29,216 nt of DNA, from positions 1 through 29,216 of the forward strand of contig DASRYH010000052.1 of assembly GCA_035687245.1 (NCBI GenBank), in the 5' to 3' direction. This DNA comes from DASRYH01 sp035687245. GTDB lineage: Bacteria > Actinomycetota > Coriobacteriia > Anaerosomatales > PHET01. Of this stretch, positions 6,627 to 15,189 are shown piece by piece. A program made the position numbers and the translations under genes. The notes below the pieces were generated by a model. The model was not told the DNA's origin. It made no database searches and saw nothing but the letters and a program-made list of their open reading frames with translations. Positions within the stretch are counted from its first letter, which is position 1. Every line of letters begins with the position of its first letter.

Positions 6627-8813
6627 GTGAGCCAGACCGACCTCTCATCGCTTCGACTGAACGTGCGCCACGACAGCGGCGACGGCCCGCTGTTCGTCTT
6701 GTTGCACGGCATCAACGCGAACGCGTCGGACTGGCAATCCGTGATCAATCGCATCGGGCCCGAGTACCGCTGCATCGCGGTCGACCTTCTTGGCTTCGGC
6801 GACTCGCCCAAGCCGCTCGACATCGACTACACCGCTGACGATCACGCGCTCGTTCTGCACAACACCCTGCGCGACCTCGGCATTCGCGAACGCTTCGTGC
6901 TCGCCGGCTACTCGCTTGGCGGAGATATCGCAATCCGTTACGCCTCGCGCCACCCCGAGTGCCTGCGGCGCCTCTTCCTTCTCTCGGCACCGTTCTACCT
7001 GCCGGCGGGAGCCATCAGCGGCCGCAACTTCGGCGGGCAGGTCTTCTCCGAGATGCTCTTCCATAGCGTGTGGAACATGCTTGCGCACCAGAAGAAGCGC
7101 AACGGCGTCATCTACCGCATGGCCGAGGGGCAGCTCGAGTCGTTTGCGAAGGCGTTTCTCAAGACCGACGACATCTCCCAGAACTGGGAGATCATGTCCA
7201 AGAACCTCGAGAACACGATCATCGATGCGACTTTCGTCGACGACCTGCCGAAGCTGTCGATGCCCACGGTCTTCGCGCTCGGGGTCCGCGACCCCATCGT
7301 GCGTCCCGACCTGACTCCCTCGCTCAAAGCACTCAAGCCCGATATCGAGATTCGTCGCATCAACGGCCTTTCGGCAGACCACTTCATGCTCGACAACCTG
7401 CCGGAACGCGTTGCCGAAGAGCTGCTGCGCGACGAGGTCACCGAGCTCGGCATCGCCTTCCACGAGGGCAACGGGCCAGGCGTCGTGCTCGTCCCTGGAA
7501 TCACGGGTGAGGCCGAGAGCCTCGAGCCAATGGGCAAGGCCCTCGCTCTCGAGAACGACGTGATGATCGTGGACCTGCTCGGTTTCGGGCGCTCTCCGGT
7601 GCCGCTCTCCTCGCACTACACGCTCGAGGACCATGTCGCCGCGCTCGTTTCCACAATCGAGCACCACTTCGGCGCCGCGCCGGTGCGCATCGCCGGTTAC
7701 GGCTTCGGAGCGACAGTCGCACTTGGATGCGCCGCCCTGCGGCCGCGCATGTTCGTCGACGTCACTGCCTACTCTCCCGTGCTGCTGCCGCCGGGCACGA
7801 CCGTCGCAGAGGCCACGAGCGACCCGCTGGTGGCGCGCATCGTGGCCAACCGCGAGGAGATCGCATTCCTCGCCCGCGACCCCCGCGCGCAGGTACTCAA
7901 CGGCGAGCGGCTCGAGGCGCGAACCGTTCCGCCGGTGCGCTCCTACGACTCCGCCCTCGAGGTCGACGCCGCCTCCCTCCTCGACCGCGTGAAGACGCCG
8001 ACTCGCTTCGTCGTGCCGGACGGCGACAAGCGCACGCCGCGAGGGTGGCTGGCCTCGGTCGTCGAGAAGCGCGCCGAGTTCGAGATCGCGGAGCCGCATG
8101 GCACCGAGAAGCTCCCGTTCGAGCGTGTCGCCGACGCGCTCTCGGTCATGGGTGGCATCACGCAGTCGCAGCTCTACGCGGCAAGCGTCGCCAAGCCGCC
8201 GAAGCCGGCCCAACGCCCGCTGCTCGAATCGCTCGTTGGCACCGCGAACTCGCAACTGGTGAGGCGTGGAACACTCCACGTCGCGGCTGGTGCGCTACTG
8301 CTGGCAGTACCGAGGATTCCGCCGCGCGTGGTCACGCTCGGCTTCGCTCTGTGGCTCCTAGTCGAGGCGATCCAGACGGTCGTTGGTGCGTTCGGGCTGA
8401 GGCGCACGGGTAAGCAGTGGCTGCCGTGGATGCTCATTGCGGCGGTCAGCACCGTGTTCGCCGCAGTCGTTGCCGCACGCGACATGGTGGGCTTCGTGGC
8501 AGTTGGACTCGTCATCTCTTGGGGGCTGCTCGCACGCGGCATTGCAGATCTCGTCGTGGCGTGGCAGCTCAAGGACCTCGCACTCAGGCGTTGGGCGCTC
8601 GGCATCGCCGGAACGCTTGCCATCGTCCTGTTCGCACTGATCTGGCTGGTTCCCGATGTCGGCAACACGCTGTTGCGCTATGGCCTCGGCGGCTATCTCG
8701 TGGCCACCGGTCTGGACAACCTCTTCTTCGGTTGGCGAATACACCGCGCCACGAAGAAGCGCATCGCGCAGTTCCTCGCCGAGCATCCGGTGCCCAAGAG
8801 CCGCCGACACTAG
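6627..8813 (+). CDS. Tandem alpha/beta-hydrolase fused to an HdeD-like membrane domain
   Basis: A 728-residue protein starting at a GTG, with GAGGAG about 12-17 bases upstream. Residues about 20-270 form an alpha/beta-hydrolase with the oxyanion motif LLHGIN, the nucleophile elbow GYSLGG (Ser96), Asp222 in VRDPIV and His252 in ADHFML, so a full catalytic triad. Residues about 285-510 repeat the fold (VVLVPGITG, DLLGFGRSP in place of DLLGFGDSP), but the elbow reads GYGFGA, with Gly359 where serine is expected. Candidate Asp465 and His491 remain, so the second domain is probably not a serine hydrolase. Residues about 545-715 hold six or so membrane helices resembling HdeD/DUF308 proteins. The hydrolase substrate is unknown; an ester, lipid or quorum-type lactone are all possible. 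The domains would sit on the cytoplasmic side because no signal peptide is seen. Confidence 0.88.
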   Translation: MSQTDLSSLRLNVRHDSGDGPLFVLLHGINANASDWQSVINRIGPEYRCIAVDLLGFGDSPKPLDIDYTADDHALVLHNTLRDLGIRERFVLAGYSLGGDIAIRYASRHPECLRRLFLLSAPFYLPAGAISGRNFGGQVFSEMLFHSVWNMLAHQKKRNGVIYRMAEGQLESFAKAFLKTDDISQNWEIMSKNLENTIIDATFVDDLPKLSMPTVFALGVRDPIVRPDLTPSLKALKPDIEIRRINGLSADHFMLDNLPERVAEELLRDEVTELGIAFHEGNGPGVVLVPGITGEAESLEPMGKALALENDVMIVDLLGFGRSPVPLSSHYTLEDHVAALVSTIEHHFGAAPVRIAGYGFGATVALGCAALRPRMFVDVTAYSPVLLPPGTTVAEATSDPLVARIVANREEIAFLARDPRAQVLNGERLEARTVPPVRSYDSALEVDAASLLDRVKTPTRFVVPDGDKRTPRGWLASVVEKRAEFEIAEPHGTEKLPFERVADALSVMGGITQSQLYAASVAKPPKPAQRPLLESLVGTANSQLVRRGTLHVAAGALLLAVPRIPPRVVTLGFALWLLVEAIQTVVGAFGLRRTGKQWLPWMLIAAVSTVFAAVVAARDMVGFVAVGLVISWGLLARGIADLVVAWQLKDLALRRWALGIAGTLAIVLFALIWLVPDVGNTLLRYGLGGYLVATGLDNLFFGWRIHRATKKRIAQFLAEHPVPKSRRH

Positions 8814-8842
8814 GCGGACAGGCGCTCCCTCGCACACCGCGA

Positions 8843-8866
8843 ACGGGCTCCCCGCGGGGAGCCCGT
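8843..8866. terminator. Bidirectional hairpin between convergent genes
   Basis: A perfect 24-base palindrome with 12-base arms (ACGGGCTCCCCG and its complement) lies 30 bases after the hydrolase stop and 45 bases from the end of the convergent surface-protein gene. The GC-rich stem is strong, but only short T-rich sequence (TCTTGATCT) follows on the plus strand. It probably ends transcription from both sides. Confidence 0.75.
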
Positions 8867-8911
8867 CTTGATCTGCGGCATACGTGCAGGTCGAGCCTTG
8901 CCGGCTAGCGG

Positions 8912-11900
8912 CTAGCGCGTGACCGTCTGGCGAACGAGCGCAACGACGGAGTCGGTCGGCTTGTGGCCGTCGTGCACTCGCACGATGGTGTCGACCGTAC
9001 CAGCACGGGTAGCGAGGTATGCGGAGGTCGGTTGGGTGAGCGTGGTACTGGCTACCGGCACCACTAGCCCGCCGCCTTCGGCGATTGCGACACCACCGGC
9101 AATCGACGCGGGCCAGTCACGGCCCCACACGACGCCGATGACAGCTGAGCGCGACGGGTCGACGCGCGTCAGGTAGGTGTTGACCGCTGCGGCAGTCTTG
9201 TAGCGAGTGCTCCCGCCAAGTCGCGTGTAGGTGCCCTTGGTGCGAGACGCGAGCTTCTTCGCGAGCTTGGACGACACCGAGGACTTCGGGCCGACCACGA
9301 CGACGTTGCGCCACTTCACGCTGCCCATGAAGCTCTTCACGGACCTAGAGGCAGAGCCGGTGCGGGTCATCAGGATGGGCGCGTCGAGCTCATTGGCCAG
9401 CGGAACGACTGCCAGCGCGTCGGCGTAGTTGGCACCGTTGACGATGATGACCTTCTTGGAGAAGTGCGTGCCTTCCAGCTTCTTGATGCGCTTGGCGACG
9501 AGCGCTGAGGTCTCGTAGCGGCTCTTGCCACCGATACGCACGACATCGACGCCCATGCCCTTGAGGGTGGAGGCGACCTTCTGCTTGATGGCGAGCTTGC
9601 CACCCAAAACGATTGCATTCTTCGCGCCTAGGCGCTCGATCTCAGCGCGCGTGGACGCTGACAGCGAGGACTTGCCGGTCAGCAGCAGCGGCGCGCCGTA
9701 GACGCGGGCCAGGCTCGTGCCGATCAATGCATCAGCGCTGTCGTCGTCGCGGGCGATGATGACGGTCTTAGCGCCAGTAAAACCCCATGCCGAGTAGGAT
9801 GCTGCCGCGGACTGCGGCGAGCGGTTGCCCACCGACTGCACCTCGATGATCGAGATCGAGAAGTGAGCGGTCGCGGTCGCGCTGTTCCCAGCCTTGTCGG
9901 TCGCGGTAGCAACAACCACGTGGCTGCCCTCCGAACCGACCTTCGAGCCCGAAGTGAACGGCGCGCCGTCCAGCGTCATGACGATAGTCGCGCCCGGGTC
10001 GGGCGAGGTGCCCGTCGGATATACGGCTGCCGAATAGGCGCCACCTTCGGCAACGCCTGAGATCGAGACCGCAGGTGCGGTCCGGTCGATGATGAAGTCG
10101 ATCGTGGCCATCGCGGAGTTGCCGTGGTCGTCGATCGCCGTCACTACGAGCCGGTAGACGCCGTCGGTCAGAACCTGCGTGCCGAGGACGTACGGCTCAC
10201 CGTTGAGCGTTGCCGAAAGCACGGCACCCGGGTCGTCACACGTCGCGTTCGGCGTCACGGGGTTGGCGTACAGCCGCTCGTCGACGACGCCCGTAACCGT
10301 GATGACCGGCGCGGTGTAGTCGATCTCGAAGCGGATCGTAGTGGTGTTTGTGTTGCCCGCCGCATCGGTCGCGACGATGACGATCGTGTGCCAACCCTCT
10401 TCTGTGATCGGCGTGCCAGGCGTGTAGAGCTCGCCATCAAGCGTGATCTCGAGGGTCGCATCGTCGTCGTCGGTCGTGATGTCGGGTGTGACCTCACGGT
10501 TGTAGGTGGTCTCGTCGCTCACGTCTTCGACAGTGATCTCGGGTGGCGTCGTGTCGAGGATGATCGTGTCGGTGAGCTCGAGCTCGTTTCCGGCGCTGTC
10601 GCTGTAGTGTGCGACGACGGTCTTCTCTCCATCACCCGTCGGCAGCGTGACGTCACGCTCATCGACGTAGCCATCCGGGCTCGTGGGACCGGAGCCATCC
10701 ACTACGTCGAAGCACATCTCGTCGGCACCGTTGACGTCGGAGTCGAGCGAGACACCCTCGTCGCGCGTGAACGCGGCTCCGCCGTCGAGCTGCATCGTGC
10801 CCGTCGGAGCGGTCTTGTCGATGGTGAACTCGCCAGAGGCCTCGGCGGTGTTGCCCGCCGGGTCGGTAGCCGTGGCGACGACCTGGTAAGTCCCCTCACC
10901 AGTCGCCGTGCCGCCCGGCGTGAACTCCTCGCCATCGAGCGTCATGGCGATGACTGCGGTCGGGTCGCCCGATTCGGCGTCCGGCTCGATGTCGGTGTTG
11001 TAGTGCTCCTGGTCAGTGAAGCCAAGCAGCGAGACGTCGGGGTCGACCGTATCGAGCTTGAGATAGGCCGAACGGACATCCTCGATATTGCCGCTCTTGT
11101 CGACGGAGTAGAACTCCAGCAGATACTGGCCATCGATGGTCACGGAGATCGACCCTGAGTACGTCTGCCACGATCCGCCGTCGATGCGGTACTTCGTGGT
11201 CTCAACGCCGCTCTGCGTGTCGGTCGGGGTGAGCGCTACGTCAAACGGCGCGTTCTTCCACACGATGGGGGCATCAGAGGTCGTAACCGGAGCGGTTCGA
11301 TCCATCCCGAAGACCTGGATTCGATCGTTCTGTTCGTCCCCGACGTAGATGAATCCATCGCTGTCGCTGGCGAGACCCGTCGGCGAGTCAAACTGGCCGT
11401 GCGAGCTGCCGGAGGTACCCCAGCGGTACATGAACGTGCCGGTATCGGAGAACACCTGCACGTTGTTGTTGTCGGCATCGGAGACGTAGACGTTGCCATC
11501 TGTCGAGACGGCGATGCCGTGAGCTTCCATGAACTGGCCGGTCGCTGCACCGGCCGAACCGAACGCGCGCACGTAGGTGCCAGACGAGTTGAACTCCACG
11601 ATCCGGTTGTGGCCCGTGTCGCAAACCCAGAAGTTGCCCGACCCGTCGGCCGCGATGTCGCGCGGCGAGCTGAGCGAGCCACTTCCTGACGTGCCGAACT
11701 GCGACTGGTAGACACCGGCGCTGTTGAACTTGGCGACGCGGCTCTTGCCCATGTCGGAGACGTAGATGTTGCCGGCAGAGTCGAAGGCGATCGAGTGCGG
11801 CTGGCTCAGGCGCGCGGACGTGGTGCCCGAGGTGCCGAAAGCCATGACGAAGGCACCGGCGCTAGTGAACTTCTGAATACGGTTGTTGCCCATATCGGCG

Positions 11901-12232
11901 ACATAGACGTTGCCGGCCGAATCGCACGACACGCCCCTCGGGTTATTGAGTAGCCCGCTGGCAGAGCCAGATCCGCCGAATGACAGCACGAAGTTGCCTG
12001 CCGAATCGAACTTCTGGATGCGGTTGTTGTCCAAGTCGCACGCGTAGACGTTGCCGCCTCCGTCGACCGTGACGTTGTGCGCTCCGCGGAACTGGCCGTT
12101 GCCGGTGCCATTCGTGCCCCAGGTTCGCACGAAGTACGGCGGCGCCGCATCGGCAGCAGACGGCACAAGTGCCATGAATGCCGCCACCACGAGCGCGACT
12201 GCGATGACCGTCCGGATCCTCTTCCACAACAT
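8912..12232 (-). CDS. Secreted NHL-repeat, Ig-like, cell-wall-binding repeat 2 surface protein
   Basis: A 1106-residue exported protein. A signal peptide covers about residues 1-29 (hydrophobic core, then ADA-A cleavage). Residues 33-312 hold about six NHL repeats of the pattern G.VYV.D..NNRIQ.F, which should form a beta-propeller. Residues 313-395 resemble the OmpL47-type Ig domain (TAPVTTSDAP, YSVDKSGNIED). Residues 396-790 are about five Ig-like modules, four of one kind with endings such as ATATDKAGNSATA. Residues 795-1106 are three cell-wall-binding repeat 2 modules (RIGGKSRYETSALVAKRI, RLGGSTRYKTAAAV), which in other Gram-positives hold proteins on the wall without covalent linkage. Function is probably surface binding or adhesion; no enzyme motif is seen. 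The ATG at 12232 follows a GGGGG purine run and fits the signal peptide. It is a single-gene unit ending at the 8843-8866 hairpin. Confidence 0.93.
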   Translation of the reverse strand: MLWKRIRTVIAVALVVAAFMALVPSAADAAPPYFVRTWGTNGTGNGQFRGAHNVTVDGGGNVYACDLDNNRIQKFDSAGNFVLSFGGSGSASGLLNNPRGVSCDSAGNVYVADMGNNRIQKFTSAGAFVMAFGTSGTTSARLSQPHSIAFDSAGNIYVSDMGKSRVAKFNSAGVYQSQFGTSGSGSLSSPRDIAADGSGNFWVCDTGHNRIVEFNSSGTYVRAFGSAGAATGQFMEAHGIAVSTDGNVYVSDADNNNVQVFSDTGTFMYRWGTSGSSHGQFDSPTGLASDSDGFIYVGDEQNDRIQVFGMDRTAPVTTSDAPIVWKNAPFDVALTPTDTQSGVETTKYRIDGGSWQTYSGSISVTIDGQYLLEFYSVDKSGNIEDVRSAYLKLDTVDPDVSLLGFTDQEHYNTDIEPDAESGDPTAVIAMTLDGEEFTPGGTATGEGTYQVVATATDPAGNTAEASGEFTIDKTAPTGTMQLDGGAAFTRDEGVSLDSDVNGADEMCFDVVDGSGPTSPDGYVDERDVTLPTGDGEKTVVAHYSDSAGNELELTDTIILDTTPPEITVEDVSDETTYNREVTPDITTDDDDATLEITLDGELYTPGTPITEEGWHTIVIVATDAAGNTNTTTIRFEIDYTAPVITVTGVVDERLYANPVTPNATCDDPGAVLSATLNGEPYVLGTQVLTDGVYRLVVTAIDDHGNSAMATIDFIIDRTAPAVSISGVAEGGAYSAAVYPTGTSPDPGATIVMTLDGAPFTSGSKVGSEGSHVVVATATDKAGNSATATAHFSISIIEVQSVGNRSPQSAAASYSAWGFTGAKTVIIARDDDSADALIGTSLARVYGAPLLLTGKSSLSASTRAEIERLGAKNAIVLGGKLAIKQKVASTLKGMGVDVVRIGGKSRYETSALVAKRIKKLEGTHFSKKVIIVNGANYADALAVVPLANELDAPILMTRTGSASRSVKSFMGSVKWRNVVVVGPKSSVSSKLAKKLASRTKGTYTRLGGSTRYKTAAAVNTYLTRVDPSRSAVIGVVWGRDWPASIAGGVAIAEGGGLVVPVASTTLTQPTSAYLATRAGTVDTIVRVHDGHKPTDSVVALVRQTVTR

Positions 12233-12311
12233 TGCGTGGCCCCCTAGCCAATAGCGGATGCCGCAGCATCCCGGGGAGTCACTTTTGTGATGTAGGTCAC
12301 GTGCACTTGAA

Positions 12312-12351
12312 AGACCCCCTCACCTTCCCAATCGGTAAGGGGCGGGGGTCT
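12312..12351 (-). terminator. Hairpin after the M20 peptidase gene, possible leader element of the surface-protein gene
   Basis: Eight-base arms AGACCCCC (12312-12319) and GGGGGTCT (12344-12351) enclose a loop that can pair further through CCTT/AAGG. Read on the minus strand, the stem is followed by TTTC, a weak T-tract. It lies about 107 bases after the peptidase stop and 80 bases before the surface-protein ATG, so it may terminate the first or regulate the second. Confidence 0.5.
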
Positions 12352-12387
12352 GTTAACACCGCGACCACGAATGGCGTACGAATGGTG

Positions 12388-12453
12388 CACGCACGAGGAC
12401 GAATGACAGCATCCTCCAGAAGAATCGTGCGTGATGCCAAGAGTTCGTGCGTG
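12388..12453. repeat. Cluster of short direct and inverted repeats
   Basis: TCGTGCGTG occurs at 12425-12433 and 12445-12453, and its complement CACGCACGA at 12388-12396, so either copy could pair with the inverted one. Nearby, ACGAATG occurs three times (12367, 12378, 12399). The cluster sits just past the end of the M20 peptidase gene, in the 225-base gap before the surface-protein gene. Purpose unknown; it may be RNA structure or protein-binding sites. Confidence 0.4.
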
Positions 12454-12457
12454 CTGC

Positions 12458-13798
12458 TTAGCGCGTGGCGAGGCTCTGCAGCAACAGCACCTGGGCGACG
12501 ATCATGCGCTCGATCTCGTCGGGGTGGACGCTCTCATTCGCGCCGTGGATGTTGGCGGAGTAGTCCTCTGCGCCCCACAGGATGAACTCTGCGCCCGGCG
12601 ACGCGGCGAGCAGAGTGTCCAGCAACGGAATCGAGCCACCGCTGCCGACCTCGGAGGGTTCGACGCCGTAGGCCGCGGAAAGCGCCTCCTTGGCCGCAGA
12701 CACCGCAGGCCCTCCCTCAGGCGCTATGAAGCCGCCGGCAGCTGTCACGTTTTCGATAGTGACGCGCGCATTCCACGGCGCGACATCCAGCAGGTGCCTC
12801 TCGAGCTTGGCAACCTCCATGGCGGGTTCCGCCCCCGGTGCGATGCGCATAGAGACGCGTGCACGGGCCGACGGAATCAAGACGTTGCCCGCCTCGGCAA
12901 CACTCGGAGCGTCGATTCCGATGACGTTGATGACCGGCTTGCTCCACAGTCTGGTTGCCACGGAGCCGTCCCCGATCAGTTCGACGCCGGGCAGCACGCC
13001 GGTGAGTTCGCGGTAGAGCTCCTCGGGGTAGTCGGCGCCAGGCCAGTCGAAACTGACGAGGCCCTCGACGGTGGGGTTGCCGGCGTCATCTTGAAGCGAG
13101 GCCAGCATGCGGATGAGCGTCATTAGCGCGTCCGGTGCCGGCCCGCCGAAGGCTCCTGAGTGCTGCGGACGTTCCACCGTGTCGACCCGTACCGTAAGTG
13201 CGGTCATTCCACGCAGGCGTGTGGTAAGCACTGGCTGCCCGCACACGATATTGCCCATGTCGGCGATGAGCATCACGTCGGCGGCGAAGCGCTCCGGATA
13301 GCGCTGCACGTAGGCATCGAGATGCGAGGCTGTCTCCTCCTCCCCCTCAATGAGCACCTTCACGCCAACGGGCAGGTCGTCGGCTAACGCGCGCAGGCTG
13401 CCGACATGAATCGCGATTCCGCTCTTGTCGTCGGCGGCTCCACGGCCGTAGAGACGGCCGTCTGCTTTGACGACGGGCTCAAATGGGTCGGTCACCCACC
13501 CCTGGTCCATCGGTGCCGGCTGGATGTCGTAGTGCGCGTACATGAGAACGGTTGGCGAACCCTCGGGCCCGGGCTTCTCCGCCCAGACGGCAGGGTAGCC
13601 GCCAGCCTCCAAGTCGAGTTGCTCGGCGTCGAAACCACTGCGCTTGAGCATGTCGACCACGAACGCGCAGGCCCCATGTACCGGCTCAGACGGGAAGCCG
13701 GGGAATGAACAGGACGGGTACGAAACGAGCGTAGAGAGGTCCTCTCTGATGCCGGGCATCAGCCCGGAGACGACCTTCTGAGTATCTGTAAGGTTCAC
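12458..13798 (-). CDS. M20-family metallodipeptidase (ArgE/DapE/carboxypeptidase G2 group)
   Basis: A 446-residue zinc aminoacyl hydrolase. The metal and catalytic motifs are in order: YAHYDIQP (His89, Asp91), GRGAADDKSG (bridging Asp at 123/124), EGEEETAS (Glu153 and Glu154) and a C-terminal IHGANESVH. The HYDIQP form and length point to the dipeptidase branch that cleaves dipeptides or related N-acyl amino acids, not to DapE itself. The central dimerisation insert is present (RPQHSGAFGGP onward). A GTG at 13798 is preferred because AAAGG lies eight bases upstream. A GTG at 13858 would add 20 residues of unconvincing sequence (MSRERFGGRNGQPRSR) without a ribosome site. It is divergent from the AI-2E permease gene. 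No signal peptide is seen, so it acts in the cytoplasm. Confidence 0.9.
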   Translation of the reverse strand: MNLTDTQKVVSGLMPGIREDLSTLVSYPSCSFPGFPSEPVHGACAFVVDMLKRSGFDAEQLDLEAGGYPAVWAEKPGPEGSPTVLMYAHYDIQPAPMDQGWVTDPFEPVVKADGRLYGRGAADDKSGIAIHVGSLRALADDLPVGVKVLIEGEEETASHLDAYVQRYPERFAADVMLIADMGNIVCGQPVLTTRLRGMTALTVRVDTVERPQHSGAFGGPAPDALMTLIRMLASLQDDAGNPTVEGLVSFDWPGADYPEELYRELTGVLPGVELIGDGSVATRLWSKPVINVIGIDAPSVAEAGNVLIPSARARVSMRIAPGAEPAMEVAKLERHLLDVAPWNARVTIENVTAAGGFIAPEGGPAVSAAKEALSAAYGVEPSEVGSGGSIPLLDTLLAASPGAEFILWGAEDYSANIHGANESVHPDEIERMIVAQVLLLQSLATR

Positions 13799-13890
13799 TT
13801 CTGCTGCCTTTCGCGATCGAGGTTGCCCGTTTCGCCCGCCAAAGCGTTCGCGTGACACCCGCGCCCGGCAGTGGAAGACTCATTCAGACA

Positions 13891-13922
13891 ACAACCGGAC
13901 ACACCCAAAGGTGTTCGGTTGT
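13891..13922. promoter_or_regulatory. 32-base palindrome upstream of the AI-2E-type permease
   Basis: Twelve-base arms at 13891-13902 (ACAACCGGACAC) and 13911-13922 (GTGTTCGGTTGT) pair with one mismatch around an eight-base spacer. The element is about 30 bases before the permease ATG, in the gap between two divergent genes. Its size fits a dimeric-regulator operator or an RNA hairpin in the leader. The regulator is not identifiable here. Confidence 0.45.
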
Positions 13923-13952
13923 ACACACTCACGATACGACATGGAGGGGACT

Positions 13953-15095
13953 ATGTCGGATGGCGACAAGACCACAGTGCCTGCGGATTCGCGCCTGCAA
14001 GCTGCGATGCGTCGCGTGCCCGCCGGGCTACTGGGCGCGGGCATCAGCAGCTGGCTGCTGATTGGCATTGCAGCCGTGCTCGCGCTGTTCGCGTGGTTCA
14101 TCTCCTATAGCTCGACGATCTCGATCCCGCTGCTGCTCGCGGTTGTGATAGGCATGGTCGCCTTCCCCGTGTGCGAGGCGATGACCAAGCGCGGTCTGCC
14201 GAAGGCAGTGGCCGCGGCACTCGTCCTACTGCTCCTGCTCGCGCTCGTGGTTCTGGTGGTGTACGTGACGACTGCGGGCATCTTGGGCCAGTGGTCGGCT
14301 ATCCAAGACAACCTCCAGAACGGCACGACCGCGCTGTGGCACCAGCTTGCGACGTGGGGCATCGACACCGACGTTCTGCGAGCCGAAATCGCCAAGGCCA
14401 TGCAGTCCGGCAGCGGCACGGCGGGTTCGAGCCCGCTTGTGTCCGGCATAGTGAAGTCGCTCGGTTCGTGGGTCTCGGCGGGGCTGTCGGGCACGATGAC
14501 CTTCCTCTTCGGGCTGTTCATCTCTTTGACGCTTCTGTTCTACGTCCTCACGGACTTCCCGCGTATCGCCGACTGGACGGCACACCACATGGGCGGCCTC
14601 CCGCCCGAGCTGGGCCGCGGCATCGTGCAGGACGCTGTCCGCGCGATGAGGGGCTACTTCCGCGGGACGACAATCTCGGGCTTTGCCGTGGCGATCATCA
14701 TCGCGATAGCCATGCTGGTCATGAAGGTCCCGCTCGCTGCAGCCGTCGGTCTCGTGACGTTTCTCACCTGCTACATCCCGTTCTTCGGCGCCATCGTATC
14801 CGGAGCGTTCGCGTTCCTGGTGGCATTGGGCTCCACCGGCCTGACGCCGGCGCTCATACTCCTGGCGATCGTGCTAATCACGCAGAACGTGCTACAGACG
14901 GTGATCAACGCGCGCGTGATGGGCGACTCGCTGAACCTGCACCCGCTGGTGGTCTTGGTCGTGACGATGCTGGGCGGCATCTTCGGCGGGCTGCTTGGCG
15001 CGGCGCTTGGGGCTCCGCTGGCGGCGCTGCTCGTCAACGCTGCGCGACGCTTGCGCGCGGCCTACGGCTCGCCCGCCGACGCCACCGAGGGCTGA
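13953..15095 (+). CDS. AI-2E family transporter (PF01594 permease)
   Basis: A 380-residue membrane protein with about eight helices. Family features seen are the early hairpin of two helices (SSWLLIGIAAVLALFAWFI, then IPLLLAVVIGMVAFPVCEAM), a large soluble segment at about 125-190, and the conserved C-terminal half with FLTCYIPFFGAIVSG, TQNVLQTVINARVMGDSLNLHPLVVL and GGIFGGLLGAALGAPLAAL. Members have been assigned to autoinducer-2 export, sodium/proton antiport or unknown substrates, so the name should not be read as proof of AI-2 transport. The ATG at 13953 is set by a GGAGGGG site directly upstream; a reading from 13911 would add residues spanning the palindrome and is unlikely. It stands alone, with the M20 peptidase divergent and the aminotransferase gene 94 bases downstream. 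Confidence 0.9.
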   Translation: MSDGDKTTVPADSRLQAAMRRVPAGLLGAGISSWLLIGIAAVLALFAWFISYSSTISIPLLLAVVIGMVAFPVCEAMTKRGLPKAVAAALVLLLLLALVVLVVYVTTAGILGQWSAIQDNLQNGTTALWHQLATWGIDTDVLRAEIAKAMQSGSGTAGSSPLVSGIVKSLGSWVSAGLSGTMTFLFGLFISLTLLFYVLTDFPRIADWTAHHMGGLPPELGRGIVQDAVRAMRGYFRGTTISGFAVAIIIAIAMLVMKVPLAAAVGLVTFLTCYIPFFGAIVSGAFAFLVALGSTGLTPALILLAIVLITQNVLQTVINARVMGDSLNLHPLVVLVVTMLGGIFGGLLGAALGAPLAALLVNAARRLRAAYGSPADATEG

Positions 15096-15176
15096 GACCC
15101 GCACGACACCGCTGGCCCTGCGCATTGATGCCGTGATTAGCGCATTTTGACTGGCGCGCGCTCGCTGGCCCTCAGC

Positions 15177-15182
15177 TATCAT
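15177..15182 (+). promoter_or_regulatory. Candidate -10 box giving a leaderless aminotransferase mRNA
   Basis: TATCAT ends eight bases before the ATG at 15190, so transcription would begin at or next to the start codon. No ribosome binding site is visible before this ATG, which fits a leaderless transcript, a common arrangement in Actinomycetota. A TTGACT lies upstream at 15147-15152, but 24 bases is too far for a normal -35 partner. Confidence 0.35.
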
Positions 15183-15189
15183 CGACGTC

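Noticed and set aside
6645..8279. Minus-strand frame of 544 residues
   Set aside because: It is antisense to the tandem hydrolase, Arg/Glu/His/Val-rich with no motif, a classic shadow of a coding strand with strong GC bias.
10124..11158. Plus-strand frame of 344 residues inside the surface-protein gene
   Set aside because: It is antisense to Ig-like modules that carry clear family patterns; its Arg/Val/Asp richness reflects codon mirroring.
12241..12360. Possible cyclic-di-GMP riboswitch upstream of the surface-protein gene
   Set aside because: By eye the leader lacks the conserved core expected for that class; only simple hairpins and repeats are visible.
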